A stretch of 64,000 nucleotides of DNA, taken from positions 1 through 64,000 of the forward strand of contig JAEWYE010000064.1 in NCBI GenBank assembly GCA_023458755.1. The letters run 5' to 3'. Of the stretch, positions 1 through 8,138 are shown piece by piece. A program made the translations under genes and the position numbers. The notes under the pieces are model-generated. The model was not told where the DNA came from. It worked only from the letters and a program-made list of their open reading frames with translations, and ran no database searches. This DNA is from Bacillota bacterium (GTDB taxonomy: Bacteria; Bacillota; Clostridia; Oscillospirales; Acutalibacteraceae). How positions within the stretch are numbered: the stretch's first letter is position 1; every line of letters starts with the position of its first letter.

Positions 1-2
1 CT

Positions 3-116
3 CAATTAAAAACCTATATTCATAAATACAATGCTTTTCCTATGCGCCCTCTAAAGTGGCAGTCACCTAAACAGGTGCTTCATGATTTCTTTACTCTTGG
101 TGTAACATATCATTGA
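3..116 (+). pseudogene. C-terminal end of a DDE (integrase-core) transposase, cut by the window edge
   Basis: An open frame enters from the left edge and ends at a TGA at 114-116. The last 37 residues include FPMRPLKWQSPKQVL, which resembles the C-terminal tail of integrase-core transposases, where a 'P-R-L-W-SP' stretch follows the catalytic domain. The catalytic DDE residues lie outside the window, so the IS family cannot be named and it is unknown whether the gene is intact. AT-rich sequence follows and no inverted-repeat end could be fixed. Confidence 0.5.
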
Positions 117-187
117 CAAACCTACAAAAAATCAAATAATGACAAATTCTATCAATATTTTTTAAAGCCGGATTTACAAAACAATAA

Positions 188-208
188 ATGTAAAGTGTGT
201 AACTTTAC
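188..208. repeat. Short inverted repeat just past the transposase end
   Basis: Arms TGTAAAGT and ACTTTACA (8 bp) flank a 5-base spacer. It could be part of an insertion-sequence end or an operator. It has no T-tract, so it is not a good terminator. Confidence 0.3.
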
Positions 209-247
209 AGACCTAGTCTAATAAGAGAATCTTCGTTTCATAAAGTG

Positions 248-283
248 GAACCTATGTAAAGCAAATTGCCTTCACATAGGTTC
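248..283. terminator. Hairpin between the transposase remnant and the redox operon
   Basis: Ten-base arms GAACCTATGT and ACATAGGTTC flank a 16-base loop, followed by TTTCCT on the plus strand. This is a plausible terminator for the leftmost gene, with a weak T-tract. Confidence 0.4.
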
Positions 284-294
284 TTTCCTAAGAT

Positions 295-333
295 ATGGGA
301 GCCGAATTACATCAATCCGGCTCCCATTTTATC
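295..333. terminator. Terminator-like hairpin at the 3' end of the left redox operon
   Basis: Arms ATGGGAGCCG and CGGCTCCCAT flank a 13-base loop, followed by TTTATC on the plus strand. It lies 30 bases beyond the stop of the minus-strand flavodoxin-like gene. The T-tract is better on the plus strand, so it may act in both directions. Confidence 0.5.
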
Positions 334-364
334 ATCATAGGCAGGCTTTGGGAATGTACCTCTT

Positions 365-997
365 TTACCGTACGAAATTGGTAAATATTGTTTTCTCCTG
401 CGTTGGAAACGGTATGCCTGCTTTTATACCCGCTTCCTTGCATTTTAAGAACCAGGCCATATTTCTGCCTAATACACGCATTACTTGCAAACCTTCTAAA
501 TCCTGCTGTACATCCTCCGGTGTCGTGCCATGTACCATGTTCCAATACCGTGAGGAAATAACCGGCATCTGCGATATGGTAAAATACTTGTTAAGCTGAT
601 CAAATGTGGCGGTTGTTCCACCGCGTCTGGCAGAAATGATACAAGCGGCCGGTTTTAAATAAAACGCATTTTGACCGGAATTAGAATTGGAATAAAATAC
701 GCGATCCATAAAAGATGTAATCGCGCCGCTGGCAGCAGCATAATGAACAGGTGAACCAAACACAAAGCCGTCTGCATTTTTTGCAAGTGCTACAAAATCG
801 TTTACACAATCCGAAAAAACGCATTTTCCGATCGTTCGGCATTTTCCGCAGGCTATACAACCGGAAACCGGTTTGGTACCGATTTGAAAAAATTCGGCCT
901 CTATGCCCTCTTCATTTAATGTTTTTGCAACCTCGCTCAGCGCTGTATAGGTGCAGCCTTTTGCATGAGGACTGCCGTTTACCAATAAGACCTTCAT
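365..997 (-). CDS. Flavodoxin-family NAD(P)H-dependent FMN reductase with a cysteine cluster
   Basis: A 210-residue flavodoxin-fold reductase, cytoplasmic. The N-terminus MKVLLVNGSPHAKG is the FMN phosphate-binding loop of the NADPH-dependent FMN reductase superfamily. Cysteines at about 47, 50, 53, 59 and 64 form a ferredoxin-like cluster as in iron-sulfur flavoproteins of anaerobes, although not every cysteine need bind iron. The start is set by GGAGG seven bases upstream of ATG. It is the third gene of a minus-strand operon after the DUF1893 protein and the Fe-S aldo/keto reductase, 84 bases downstream of the latter. The context suggests quinone, nitro-compound or carbonyl detoxification; the substrate is not evident. 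Confidence 0.85.
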   Translation of the reverse strand: MKVLLVNGSPHAKGCTYTALSEVAKTLNEEGIEAEFFQIGTKPVSGCIACGKCRTIGKCVFSDCVNDFVALAKNADGFVFGSPVHYAAASGAITSFMDRVFYSNSNSGQNAFYLKPAACIISARRGGTTATFDQLNKYFTISQMPVISSRYWNMVHGTTPEDVQQDLEGLQVMRVLGRNMAWFLKCKEAGIKAGIPFPTQEKTIFTNFVR

Positions 998-1080
998 ATT
1001 TGTTCCTCCTATCTTTCCAAGAAGACTATAACTATATTATTTTTAGCATTTCATTTTCATAGCGTGGCATACAATCCTTA

Positions 1081-2193
1081 TTATTCAAATGTATCCGCAA
1101 CATCTTCCAACAAGGTTGAAATCGGCAGATGCTGCGGGCATTGCCTTTCGCATTGTTTGCATTTGATACAGTCGGATGCCTTGCTGTGTGTTTGCGTATA
1201 ATTCCCATAATAAACACCTTGTATGGAAAACCCTTTAGTCTTCGCCTGCTTTTCCGCGTTATACAAAGCAAAATATTTCGGTATAGGAATATTTTTAGGA
1301 CATCCTTCAACGCAATAGCCGCAAGCGGTACATGGAATGGCAATGGAATCGTAGATGGTGGCAACCACTTTTTTCACAATGCTGAATTCTTCCTCCGTCA
1401 TCGGCTGAAAGTCCTTCATGTACTCAGTATTGTCAAGTAGTTGTTCCATATTGCTCATGCCGCTGAGTACCATCATAACTCCATCATAACTGGCTGCATA
1501 ACGAATTGCCCAAGATGGGACAGACATATTCGGAGCAAAGTCCTTAAACAGCTTTTCTGCCTTTTCCGGAATATTTGCCAGCGTACCGCCCTTGACGGGT
1601 TCCATGACAATAATGTCCTTGTTATGTTTTTTTACTACTTCATAGCATTTACGGGACTGAATGCTTTCGTTATCCCAATCCAGATAGTTGAGCTGAATCT
1701 GTACCACATCAACTTCCGGATGCGCAGTCAATATCTCATCCAGCAATTCGGCATGATCATGAAAGGAAAAACCAATCTTCCGGATTTTCCCTTCCTCCTT
1801 TTTCTTCTGAACAAACGCAAAGCTGTCCAATTTTCGCGCAATTTCATAATGAGCTACATTAAGACTATGAATCAAATAATAATCAAAGTACTCTACGCCG
1901 CATTTTTCAAGCTGTTCATTAAAAATGCGTTCCATATCCTCCTTTGTTTTTAAAAACATAGTCGGCAATTTAGTTGTCAGTGTAAAACTGTCACGGGGGT
2001 GCCGTTTCACAAGCGTTTCCCGAATCACATTTTCGCTTTGGTAATTATGATACATATACGCAGTATCAAAATAGGTAAATCCTCTCTCCAGAAAGATATC
2101 TACCATTTGGTTTAGTTCATCCATGTTGATGCTTGTTTCATCATTTTGATCCTTTAAAGGCAGACGCATAAACCCAAATCCTAATTTTTTCAT
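1081..2193 (-). CDS. Aldo/keto reductase with C-terminal 4Fe-4S ferredoxin domain
   Basis: A 370-residue protein. Residues 1-270 are an aldo/keto reductase TIM barrel with the catalytic tetrad visible as Asp43, Tyr48, Lys75 and His109. Residues 280-360 carry two cysteine clusters (CTACGYCVEGCP and CIKCKQCERQCP) of the 4Fe-4S ferredoxin type. This fusion is common in strict anaerobes and lets the reductase exchange electrons with ferredoxin or a flavoprotein. The start codon overlaps the stop of the upstream DUF1893 gene (ATGA), so the two are translationally coupled. The physiological substrate cannot be told from sequence. Confidence 0.93.
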   Translation of the reverse strand: MKKLGFGFMRLPLKDQNDETSINMDELNQMVDIFLERGFTYFDTAYMYHNYQSENVIRETLVKRHPRDSFTLTTKLPTMFLKTKEDMERIFNEQLEKCGVEYFDYYLIHSLNVAHYEIARKLDSFAFVQKKKEEGKIRKIGFSFHDHAELLDEILTAHPEVDVVQIQLNYLDWDNESIQSRKCYEVVKKHNKDIIVMEPVKGGTLANIPEKAEKLFKDFAPNMSVPSWAIRYAASYDGVMMVLSGMSNMEQLLDNTEYMKDFQPMTEEEFSIVKKVVATIYDSIAIPCTACGYCVEGCPKNIPIPKYFALYNAEKQAKTKGFSIQGVYYGNYTQTHSKASDCIKCKQCERQCPQHLPISTLLEDVADTFE

Positions 2194-2630
2194 TGTTTTC
2201 TTTCCTTCCCTCTTGACTGCAAATCAGCCAGTGTATTTTGAATTGCTTTCAGTGCTTCTGATGGATTTTCAACATTGGTTACCGCTTGTTCCATAGGGCA
2301 CGGACCGGTACCGGTGCGATTGATAATAATCGGAACAAGCGTCTCGTATTCTGCGGTTACCCCGCAACGTACAAAGACGTCTACAGCCGTTTTACTCATA
2401 ACAGGCGAATAAACCTCTTTCACGCCGCCCAGAACAAACAGGAGAGCGGCTGCCTTTCCGACAATTTTGTCGGCAGCAGAAAAGCCTGTGACGTTTACGC
2501 CACTTGTGAGCCATTCGATAAGGGGTGCAACGCCGTTTTTCGTACTGGTGTAAGTAACATCATCTTTACATAGCACACAGTTCAATTCACCGGTTTTAAA
2601 AATTTCTTTTGCCTTCTCTAAATCATTCAT
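2190..2630 (-). CDS. DUF1893 domain protein
   Basis: A 146-residue protein recognised as DUF1893, a small family of unknown function found mainly in anaerobes, often near redox genes. The middle holds an Ala/Gly-rich stretch (ADKIVGKAAALLFVLGG), and conserved cysteines sit at about 18, 21 and 89. There is no signal peptide or clear membrane helix. The start is supported by GAGAG six bases upstream of ATG. It is the first gene of the operon, about 140 bases downstream of a MerR-type promoter, so it is probably induced with the two reductases that follow. Confidence 0.8.
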   Translation of the reverse strand: MNDLEKAKEIFKTGELNCVLCKDDVTYTSTKNGVAPLIEWLTSGVNVTGFSAADKIVGKAAALLFVLGGVKEVYSPVMSKTAVDVFVRCGVTAEYETLVPIIINRTGTGPCPMEQAVTNVENPSEALKAIQNTLADLQSRGKERKQ

Positions 2631-2775
2631 AATATTCTCTCAAGCCCTCCATGCGATACTTAAGTAATGGAATAAGTGCCCATTGCAGAACGCTCAGGAA
2701 ATTCTATTGTTTCAGCGTGACGCAAATCGGGTAGAATTTTGCTTTCACCAGATCTTATCATTTCGTGTTATAAAT

Positions 2776-2806
2776 AGTGTAACACTTTAAGTTAACTCGA
2801 AGTCAA
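2776..2806 (-). promoter_or_regulatory. MerR-type promoter with operator, upstream of the left redox operon
   Basis: Read on the minus strand: -35 TTGACT (2801-2806), a 19-base spacer, and -10 TACACT (2776-2781). The spacer holds an imperfect dyad with half-sites ACTTCGAGT and ACTTAAAGT separated by two bases. Overlong 19-20 base spacers filled by a dyad are the hallmark of promoters activated by MerR-family regulators. The 31-base element matches the one at 59387-59417 in 24 positions, including the 9-2-9 geometry of the dyad. Confidence 0.65.
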
Positions 2807-2971
2807 GAGATAATTGAAACATTTTATATTTTTTCACTCATAAAATAAAGGGATTATTTTTACTCTGTTTAAGTTTGGAGCTAAAAGAAAAAGTGCAAGA
2901 AACATAAAGTCTCTCACACCATAATAAATGCGCGAAGAAAAGCAATAAAATCAATGCTGTAAAACATCCAT

Positions 2972-4075
2972 CTAATTTGATTTTTTATTACCTTTTTTAC
3001 GAAATATCAATGCGATAACAAATAGAAATATTTCCAGTCCGGATTCAACAAATAGAGCAATAAATGGAAAAGTATAATTGATAAAATAATATACGTCATT
3101 ACCATTTTCAAAAGACGTAACAGTAATGATAAAGGCAAGCAACGCCGATGGGTATACAATAGGTTTGTATGTGCTTAGACCTGCGATTTGCGAAACTCCT
3201 AAACTAAATGCCCAAATTAAACTCATGGCTGACATAACGCCTGCGGCGACCGCTACCATCAGAAAAATTGCCTCTGAATGTTCGATTATGCCGCCAAAAG
3301 AAACCACTTTTGTAAGTTGAAGGCCAACATTCCTTGTAATACCGGCTCGCTCAGAACCAAAAATGCAGGTTCCTGCAATTATCTGAAATCCTAGTATAAG
3401 TGATCCCAAAGTAACAGCAACAAATTTTCCTTTAAAAGCATTTTGGGGTTTATCGCAATAAGGAATATACATGCCCATAATAATGCAAATACTGATAAAG
3501 GATAATATAAACGGTGAACCACTCAAAAAAGGAAACGGACCCTGCCTTAAAATAGGTTTTAGTGAATCAAACTTTACTAAAGGGGCCACAGATATAAATA
3601 TAATAATAAAACTTAACAAATAAACAGGAGCCAGAAATTTTGTTACTCTGGCCAACACTTTTAATCCTGTTTTCGCACCAATTGCAATCAAAATAAAACA
3701 TGCTGCAACCATGACATTTAGTGGTGTTTCAGGGAAAAATGTAGTGTGCAATAAAGTACAAAGACTACCGATTAAAACAGATGTTGCCACTAAAAAGAAT
3801 AAACTAAACAGTGCGCCAATAAGCCTGCCTAGATATTTCCCAGTAATTGAGATGCTATATTGCACCATATTTTCTCCTGGAAAACGATTGCCCATGTAAG
3901 CATAAACAATAGCCAATACAACATCAATAAACCATGCACAGATAACCGACAGCCAGGCATCTCGGCCTGCGTGCGAAATCAGCATGCTTGTCATTTGCAG
4001 TGTGGAAAAAGATGTTATGAGGCTAAAAAGCAACCATGTATATTGCTTTGTGGTTATAATACCTTTTTCCTGCAT
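2972..4075 (-). CDS. Spore germination permease, GerAB/ArcD/ProY family
   Basis: A 367-residue integral membrane protein with about ten hydrophobic segments, of the GerAB type (spore germination B subunit, amino acid-polyamine-organocation superfamily). In spores these proteins sit in the inner membrane and bind the germinant as part of a GerA-GerB-GerC complex. The N-terminal region (KGIITTKQYTWLLFSLITS) and the 'GENMVQYSISITGKYLGR' segment are typical of the family. Only a small two-helix gene lies upstream. No GerA (spore germination A) or GerC lipoprotein gene is in the window, so either the partners are elsewhere or this subunit acts alone. Confidence 0.88.
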   Translation of the reverse strand: MQEKGIITTKQYTWLLFSLITSFSTLQMTSMLISHAGRDAWLSVICAWFIDVVLAIVYAYMGNRFPGENMVQYSISITGKYLGRLIGALFSLFFLVATSVLIGSLCTLLHTTFFPETPLNVMVAACFILIAIGAKTGLKVLARVTKFLAPVYLLSFIIIFISVAPLVKFDSLKPILRQGPFPFLSGSPFILSFISICIIMGMYIPYCDKPQNAFKGKFVAVTLGSLILGFQIIAGTCIFGSERAGITRNVGLQLTKVVSFGGIIEHSEAIFLMVAVAAGVMSAMSLIWAFSLGVSQIAGLSTYKPIVYPSALLAFIITVTSFENGNDVYYFINYTFPFIALFVESGLEIFLFVIALIFRKKGNKKSN

Positions 4076-4095
4076 AATGAACCAGCTTTCTATTC

Positions 4096-4326
4096 TTATT
4101 GACTGCTGCCAAATAATCTTTTTCCATATTCACTAAAAAATTCATTCAATGATTTTAACGTAATCGGTAAACCTGCATTGAAACAAACAAATAGAACAAC
4201 GGACAGTGTAATAAGAAACAAAAACACCATTAGCTCCGGTCGCTTCTTGTTTTTCGCTAACGGAATTCCATCAGTAATAAAAAGTATAACAATCATCAGA
4301 ACCAGAAATAAAAATAGAATGAACAT
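4096..4326 (-). CDS. Small two-helix membrane protein, GerD-subunit-like
   Basis: A 76-residue protein made almost entirely of two hydrophobic helices (residues 1-18 and 32-52) joined by a short charged loop (LAKNKKRPE), with a polar C-terminus. The ATG at 4326 is preferred over an upstream TTG because GAGGAAAG lies upstream of it. It stops 20 bases before the GerAB-type gene, so the two form one unit. Small two-helix 'D' proteins of about 75 residues are known beside some Bacillus germination receptor genes and modulate receptor function. Assignment to that group is inferred from size, topology and position. Confidence 0.6.
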   Translation of the reverse strand: MFILFLFLVLMIVILFITDGIPLAKNKKRPELMVFLFLITLSVVLFVCFNAGLPITLKSLNEFFSEYGKRLFGSSQ

Positions 4327-4432
4327 TAAACTACTTTCCTCAAAAGACAGTGTTATAAAAACTATCAAATGCCGAATGTTTGTACTGCAAATTTATTATT
4401 ACCTCTTTAATTTGCTATAATTCATACTATAT

Positions 4433-4472
4433 AAAAATCCCCAATCATAGTTTTATTATCCTACGATTGGGG
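4433..4472 (-). terminator. Rho-independent terminator after guaA
   Basis: Arms CTACGATTGGGG and CCCCAATCATAG-type complement form a 12-base stem, followed on the minus strand by ATTTTTAT. It ends the guaA transcript. Flanking A and T runs mean it can also stop plus-strand transcription. Confidence 0.8.
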
Positions 4473-4529
4473 AAAATTTTTGCAATATTTGATTTTTGTG
4501 GGTACTAAGGCTTTCGGGGTTTGCTTTTG

Positions 4530-6068
4530 TTATTCCCACTCTATCGTGGCAGGCGGTTTACTCGTAATGTCATACACAATTCGGTTGACATTTTTTACTT
4601 CATTAATAATACGGTTTGAGATTTTTTCGAGCAAATCATACGGGATTCTAGCCCAATCTGCCGTCATAAAGTCTGTTGTGGTCACGCCGCGAAGCGCAAT
4701 CGTGTTATCATACGTCCTGCCGTCACCCATGACACCAACACTTTTTATTCCGGTAAGGACTGCAAAATATTGATTGATCTGGCGGTCTAAGCCCGCGTTG
4801 ACAATCTCTTCACGGAAAATAGCGTCGGCATCTTTAAGGATTTCAAGCTTCTCCTCTGTGATTTCTCCCATAATGCGGATAGCAAGTCCTGGTCCCGGGA
4901 AAGGCTGACGCCATACAAGCGGGCCCGGAATACCAAGTTCTAAGCCGACCTTGCGTACTTCATCCTTAAATAAATCACGCAGCGGTTCAATAATGCCGGT
5001 AAATCCAACATCCTTCGGCAAGCCGCCAACATTGTGATGGCTTTTGATGACTGCCGCTTCCCCTGTTCCGCTTTCTACAACATCCGGATAAATGGTGCCT
5101 TGACATAGATAATCAACATGTCCGATTTTCTTTGCTTCTGCTTCAAAAACCCGGATAAATTCTTCACCGATAATTTTACGTTTGTGCTCCGGTTCCGATA
5201 CTCCGGCAAGCTTAGAAAGAAATCGATCTTGCGCATTTACACGAATTAGATTCATATCAAACTGTTTGCGGAACACACGCTCGACGTCATCGCCCTCATT
5301 TTTGCGCAGAAGTCCATGATCAACAAAAATACAGGTAAGATTTTTGCCGATTGCTTTGTGCACAAGCACTGCCGCAACAGAAGAATCCACACCGCCGGAA
5401 AGTGCACAAAGCACTTTTTTATCGCCAATCATTTCTTTTATATTCTGTATAGTAGTAGCGGCAAACGCAGACATAATCCAGTCGCCGGAACATCCGCATA
5501 CGCGGAAAAGAAAATTCTTTAAGATTTCTTTTCCGTGAACGGTATGTTCTACTTCCGGATGGAATTGCAGCGCGTAGAGTTTTTGCTCCGCATTCTCCAT
5601 TGCCGCAGCCGGACAATGTGCACTGTGTGCGGAAACAGCAAAGCCTTCCGGTATTTTCGAAATATAGTCCGTATGACTCATCCAGCAGATGCTGTTGGAA
5701 TCAATCCCCTGAAACAATAGGGAGTCCGCATGAAAATCAACCGGGGTTTTTCCGTATTCCCGAACTTCGGAGTCACTGACGGTTCCACCGAGCAAATACG
5801 CCATGAGTTGAGCACCATAGCAAATACCGAGGACCGGAATACCCAGTTCAAAAATGTCTTTTGTGCATCTTGGAGAATCATCCTGATATACGCTGTTCGG
5901 CCCGCCTGTAAAAATAACACCCTTGTAACCGGCCTCTTTAATTGTTGACAAAGGTGTTTTGTACGACTTTATCTCACAGAATACATTGCATTCGCGTACT
6001 CTGCGAGCGATAAGCTGCGCATACTGACCTCCGAAATCTAAAACTAAAATTGCCTCGTTTTTAATCAT
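4530..6068 (-). CDS. guaA: GMP synthase (glutamine-hydrolysing)
   Basis: A 512-residue bifunctional enzyme that converts XMP, ATP and glutamine to GMP in the last step of guanine nucleotide synthesis. Residues 5-190 form a class I glutamine amidotransferase with the nucleophile elbow GICYGAQLM and a downstream His-Pro-Glu (FHPEVEHT). The ATP pyrophosphatase domain begins with the P-loop SGGVDSS. The C-terminal dimerisation domain ends DITSKPPATIEWE, the invariant GuaA terminus. The frame is open further upstream, but ATG 6068 matches the family start (IKNEAILVLDFGGQY). It follows glmS by 91 bases. Confidence 0.97.
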   Translation of the reverse strand: MIKNEAILVLDFGGQYAQLIARRVRECNVFCEIKSYKTPLSTIKEAGYKGVIFTGGPNSVYQDDSPRCTKDIFELGIPVLGICYGAQLMAYLLGGTVSDSEVREYGKTPVDFHADSLLFQGIDSNSICWMSHTDYISKIPEGFAVSAHSAHCPAAAMENAEQKLYALQFHPEVEHTVHGKEILKNFLFRVCGCSGDWIMSAFAATTIQNIKEMIGDKKVLCALSGGVDSSVAAVLVHKAIGKNLTCIFVDHGLLRKNEGDDVERVFRKQFDMNLIRVNAQDRFLSKLAGVSEPEHKRKIIGEEFIRVFEAEAKKIGHVDYLCQGTIYPDVVESGTGEAAVIKSHHNVGGLPKDVGFTGIIEPLRDLFKDEVRKVGLELGIPGPLVWRQPFPGPGLAIRIMGEITEEKLEILKDADAIFREEIVNAGLDRQINQYFAVLTGIKSVGVMGDGRTYDNTIALRGVTTTDFMTADWARIPYDLLEKISNRIINEVKNVNRIVYDITSKPPATIEWE

Positions 6069-6159
6069 AGTTCGCCCCATTCTGCCGCCGGCACTGAATC
6101 TGTAAAGAACAAAGCTTTTTTGCAGCGGCAGAATTAGCTTTGTCTGCAAACCTTACGGT

Positions 6160-7986
6160 TTATTCAACTGTAACGGATTTTGCGAGATTGCGAGGTTTAT
6201 CAATGTCGCAGCCTTTCAAAGATGCAACGTAATAAGCAAATAATTGCAGTGGGATTACAGCAAGAGAAGGCAACATGATGTCACAAGTGGATGGAATATA
6301 GAAAGCAAAATCCGTAACCTGTTCGATTTCGGTGTTCTGCTCCATTGTAAGACCAAGAACCGCCGCGCCGCGTGCCTTCACTTCCTTGACATTACTCATC
6401 ATTTTATCAAAAAGCACCTGTTGAGTAGCCAAAGCCACAACCAAAGTGCCTTCCTCAATCAGAGAGATAGTACCATGCTTTAATTCTCCGGCTGCATATG
6501 CTTCGGAATGAATATAGGAAATTTCCTTCAATTTTAAGGAACCTTCCATGGATACCGCGTAATCTAAATTTCTGCCAATGAAAAAGATATCCTTCGCGTT
6601 AAAATATTTTGATGCGAAATACTGAATCTTCTCTTTGTTTTTCAGCGCCTCTTCTATTTTCTCCGGCAGCGCCAGCAGTTCACGCACATACTGAATGTAA
6701 TCCTGTGCAGAAATTGTGCCAAGCTTATCCGCCATATAGATTGCAATCAGATAAACAACAGCAAGCTGCGTGCTGTAAGCTTTTGTGGTAGCAACCGCGA
6801 TTTCAGGACCGGCCCAGGTATAAATTACATCGTCGGAATCATTTGCAATGGAACTGCCGACAACATTAACAATGGAAAGAACTCTTGCGCCAAGGCGTTT
6901 TGCTTCGCGCAGTGCGGCCAGTGTGTCTGCCGTTTCACCGGACTGACTGATTATAATAACCAATACCTTATCGTCGATGATTGGATGACGATAGCGGAAT
7001 TCAGACGCAACATCTACTTCGACCGGAATCTTCGTTAATTTTTCAATGACATACTTCGCAACCACACCGACATGATAAGCGGAACCGCAGGCAACAATAA
7101 AAACTCTGTTGAAGTTTCGAATTTGTTCCTCGGTTAAGGTGATATCGTCCAATACGATTTTACCGTCTTTAATTCTTGGAGAAATCGTATCACGAATCGC
7201 TTTTGGCTGTTCCATAATTTCCTTTGACATAAAATGTTCATAACCGCCTTTTTCAGCGGCGGAAATATCCCAATCCACATGGTAAGGCTCTTTTGTAATA
7301 ACCTCTTTGTCCATGTTATAAATGGTGATGTCTTCACGTGTTAACACAGCGATTTCGTTGTCGTTCAAACGATAAATATCTCTTGTTTTGTTCAGAATGG
7401 CAGGAATATCGGACGCGATGAAATTCTCGCCCTTTCCAATACCGACAATAAGCGGGCTGTCTTTGCGGACGGCATAAAGCTTATCCGGTTGGCTTTCACA
7501 GATAATACCCAGCGCGTAGGAACCCTCGACTTTGTTGATTACCTTAATCAAGGCTTCCAGAATGTCACCTTTATAATAGTATTCCAACAACTGCGCGATA
7601 ACTTCCGTATCAGTTTCCGATACAAATTCCTTACCGCTTTTTATCAGCATCTCTTTTAAAGACATATAATTCTCAATAATGCCGTTATGAACCACAGCAA
7701 ATTTACCGGAGCCGCTTACCTGCGGATGAGAATTGATATCGGACGGTTTGCCATGAGTTGCCCAGCGGGTATGACCGATACCTACGGTACCAAGCAGGTT
7801 TTTGCCACCATCGAGCATATCGCTCAATATTTTTAATCTGCCTTTTGCTTTTACAACCTGTAACGAATCACCGGTATACACAGCGACACCTGCGGAATCA
7901 TAACCGCGATATTCCAATTTTTCAAGGCCATGCAACAAAATCGGAGTGGCCTGATCATCACCTATATATCCAACAATACCACACAT
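6160..7986 (-). CDS. glmS: Glutamine-fructose-6-phosphate aminotransferase (isomerising)
   Basis: A 608-residue cytoplasmic enzyme that makes glucosamine 6-phosphate for peptidoglycan precursors. The start at ATG 7986 leaves Cys2 (MCGIVGYIG) as the N-terminal nucleophile of the class II glutamine amidotransferase domain, so upstream in-frame codons can be excluded. Two SIS sugar-isomerase domains follow (about 290-430 and 460-600, with SQSGETADT in the first), and the protein ends PRNLAKSVTVE, the family terminus. No glmS ribozyme core was recognisable upstream, where terminator-like hairpins separate it from purA. Confidence 0.97.
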   Translation of the reverse strand: MCGIVGYIGDDQATPILLHGLEKLEYRGYDSAGVAVYTGDSLQVVKAKGRLKILSDMLDGGKNLLGTVGIGHTRWATHGKPSDINSHPQVSGSGKFAVVHNGIIENYMSLKEMLIKSGKEFVSETDTEVIAQLLEYYYKGDILEALIKVINKVEGSYALGIICESQPDKLYAVRKDSPLIVGIGKGENFIASDIPAILNKTRDIYRLNDNEIAVLTREDITIYNMDKEVITKEPYHVDWDISAAEKGGYEHFMSKEIMEQPKAIRDTISPRIKDGKIVLDDITLTEEQIRNFNRVFIVACGSAYHVGVVAKYVIEKLTKIPVEVDVASEFRYRHPIIDDKVLVIIISQSGETADTLAALREAKRLGARVLSIVNVVGSSIANDSDDVIYTWAGPEIAVATTKAYSTQLAVVYLIAIYMADKLGTISAQDYIQYVRELLALPEKIEEALKNKEKIQYFASKYFNAKDIFFIGRNLDYAVSMEGSLKLKEISYIHSEAYAAGELKHGTISLIEEGTLVVALATQQVLFDKMMSNVKEVKARGAAVLGLTMEQNTEIEQVTDFAFYIPSTCDIMLPSLAVIPLQLFAYYVASLKGCDIDKPRNLAKSVTVE

Positions 7987-8062
7987 AATTTTTACCACCT
8001 TTTCTCTGTGCAAAAATTGTTTCTGCACATAATAAGTAACAGTAATTTAAAAAATATATAAC

Positions 8063-8114
8063 AGCCCCCGTAAAACGGGAGCAAGCGTCAGCACCACTCT
8101 TGGGGCTGACGCTT
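8063..8114 (-). terminator. Double hairpin terminator between purA and glmS
   Basis: On the minus strand a 10-base stem (AAGCGTCAGC with GCTGACGCTT, 8083-8114) is followed directly by a second GC-rich stem (8063-8082) and then an AT-rich tail ending in a T-run. It most likely ends purA transcription, with some read-through into glmS or a separate glmS promoter close by. Confidence 0.6.
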
Positions 8115-8138
8115 TTATGCAGCATAAAGATTAAAAGA

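Noticed and set aside
4381..4440. CATACTA matching a SigF/SigG -10 before the germination genes
   Set aside because: It is on the opposite strand to the germination genes and has no matching -35 at the right distance.
7987..8138. Searched for a glmS ribozyme upstream of glmS
   Set aside because: The gap holds two simple hairpins of terminator type. No ribozyme core sequence or pseudoknot pattern was recognised.
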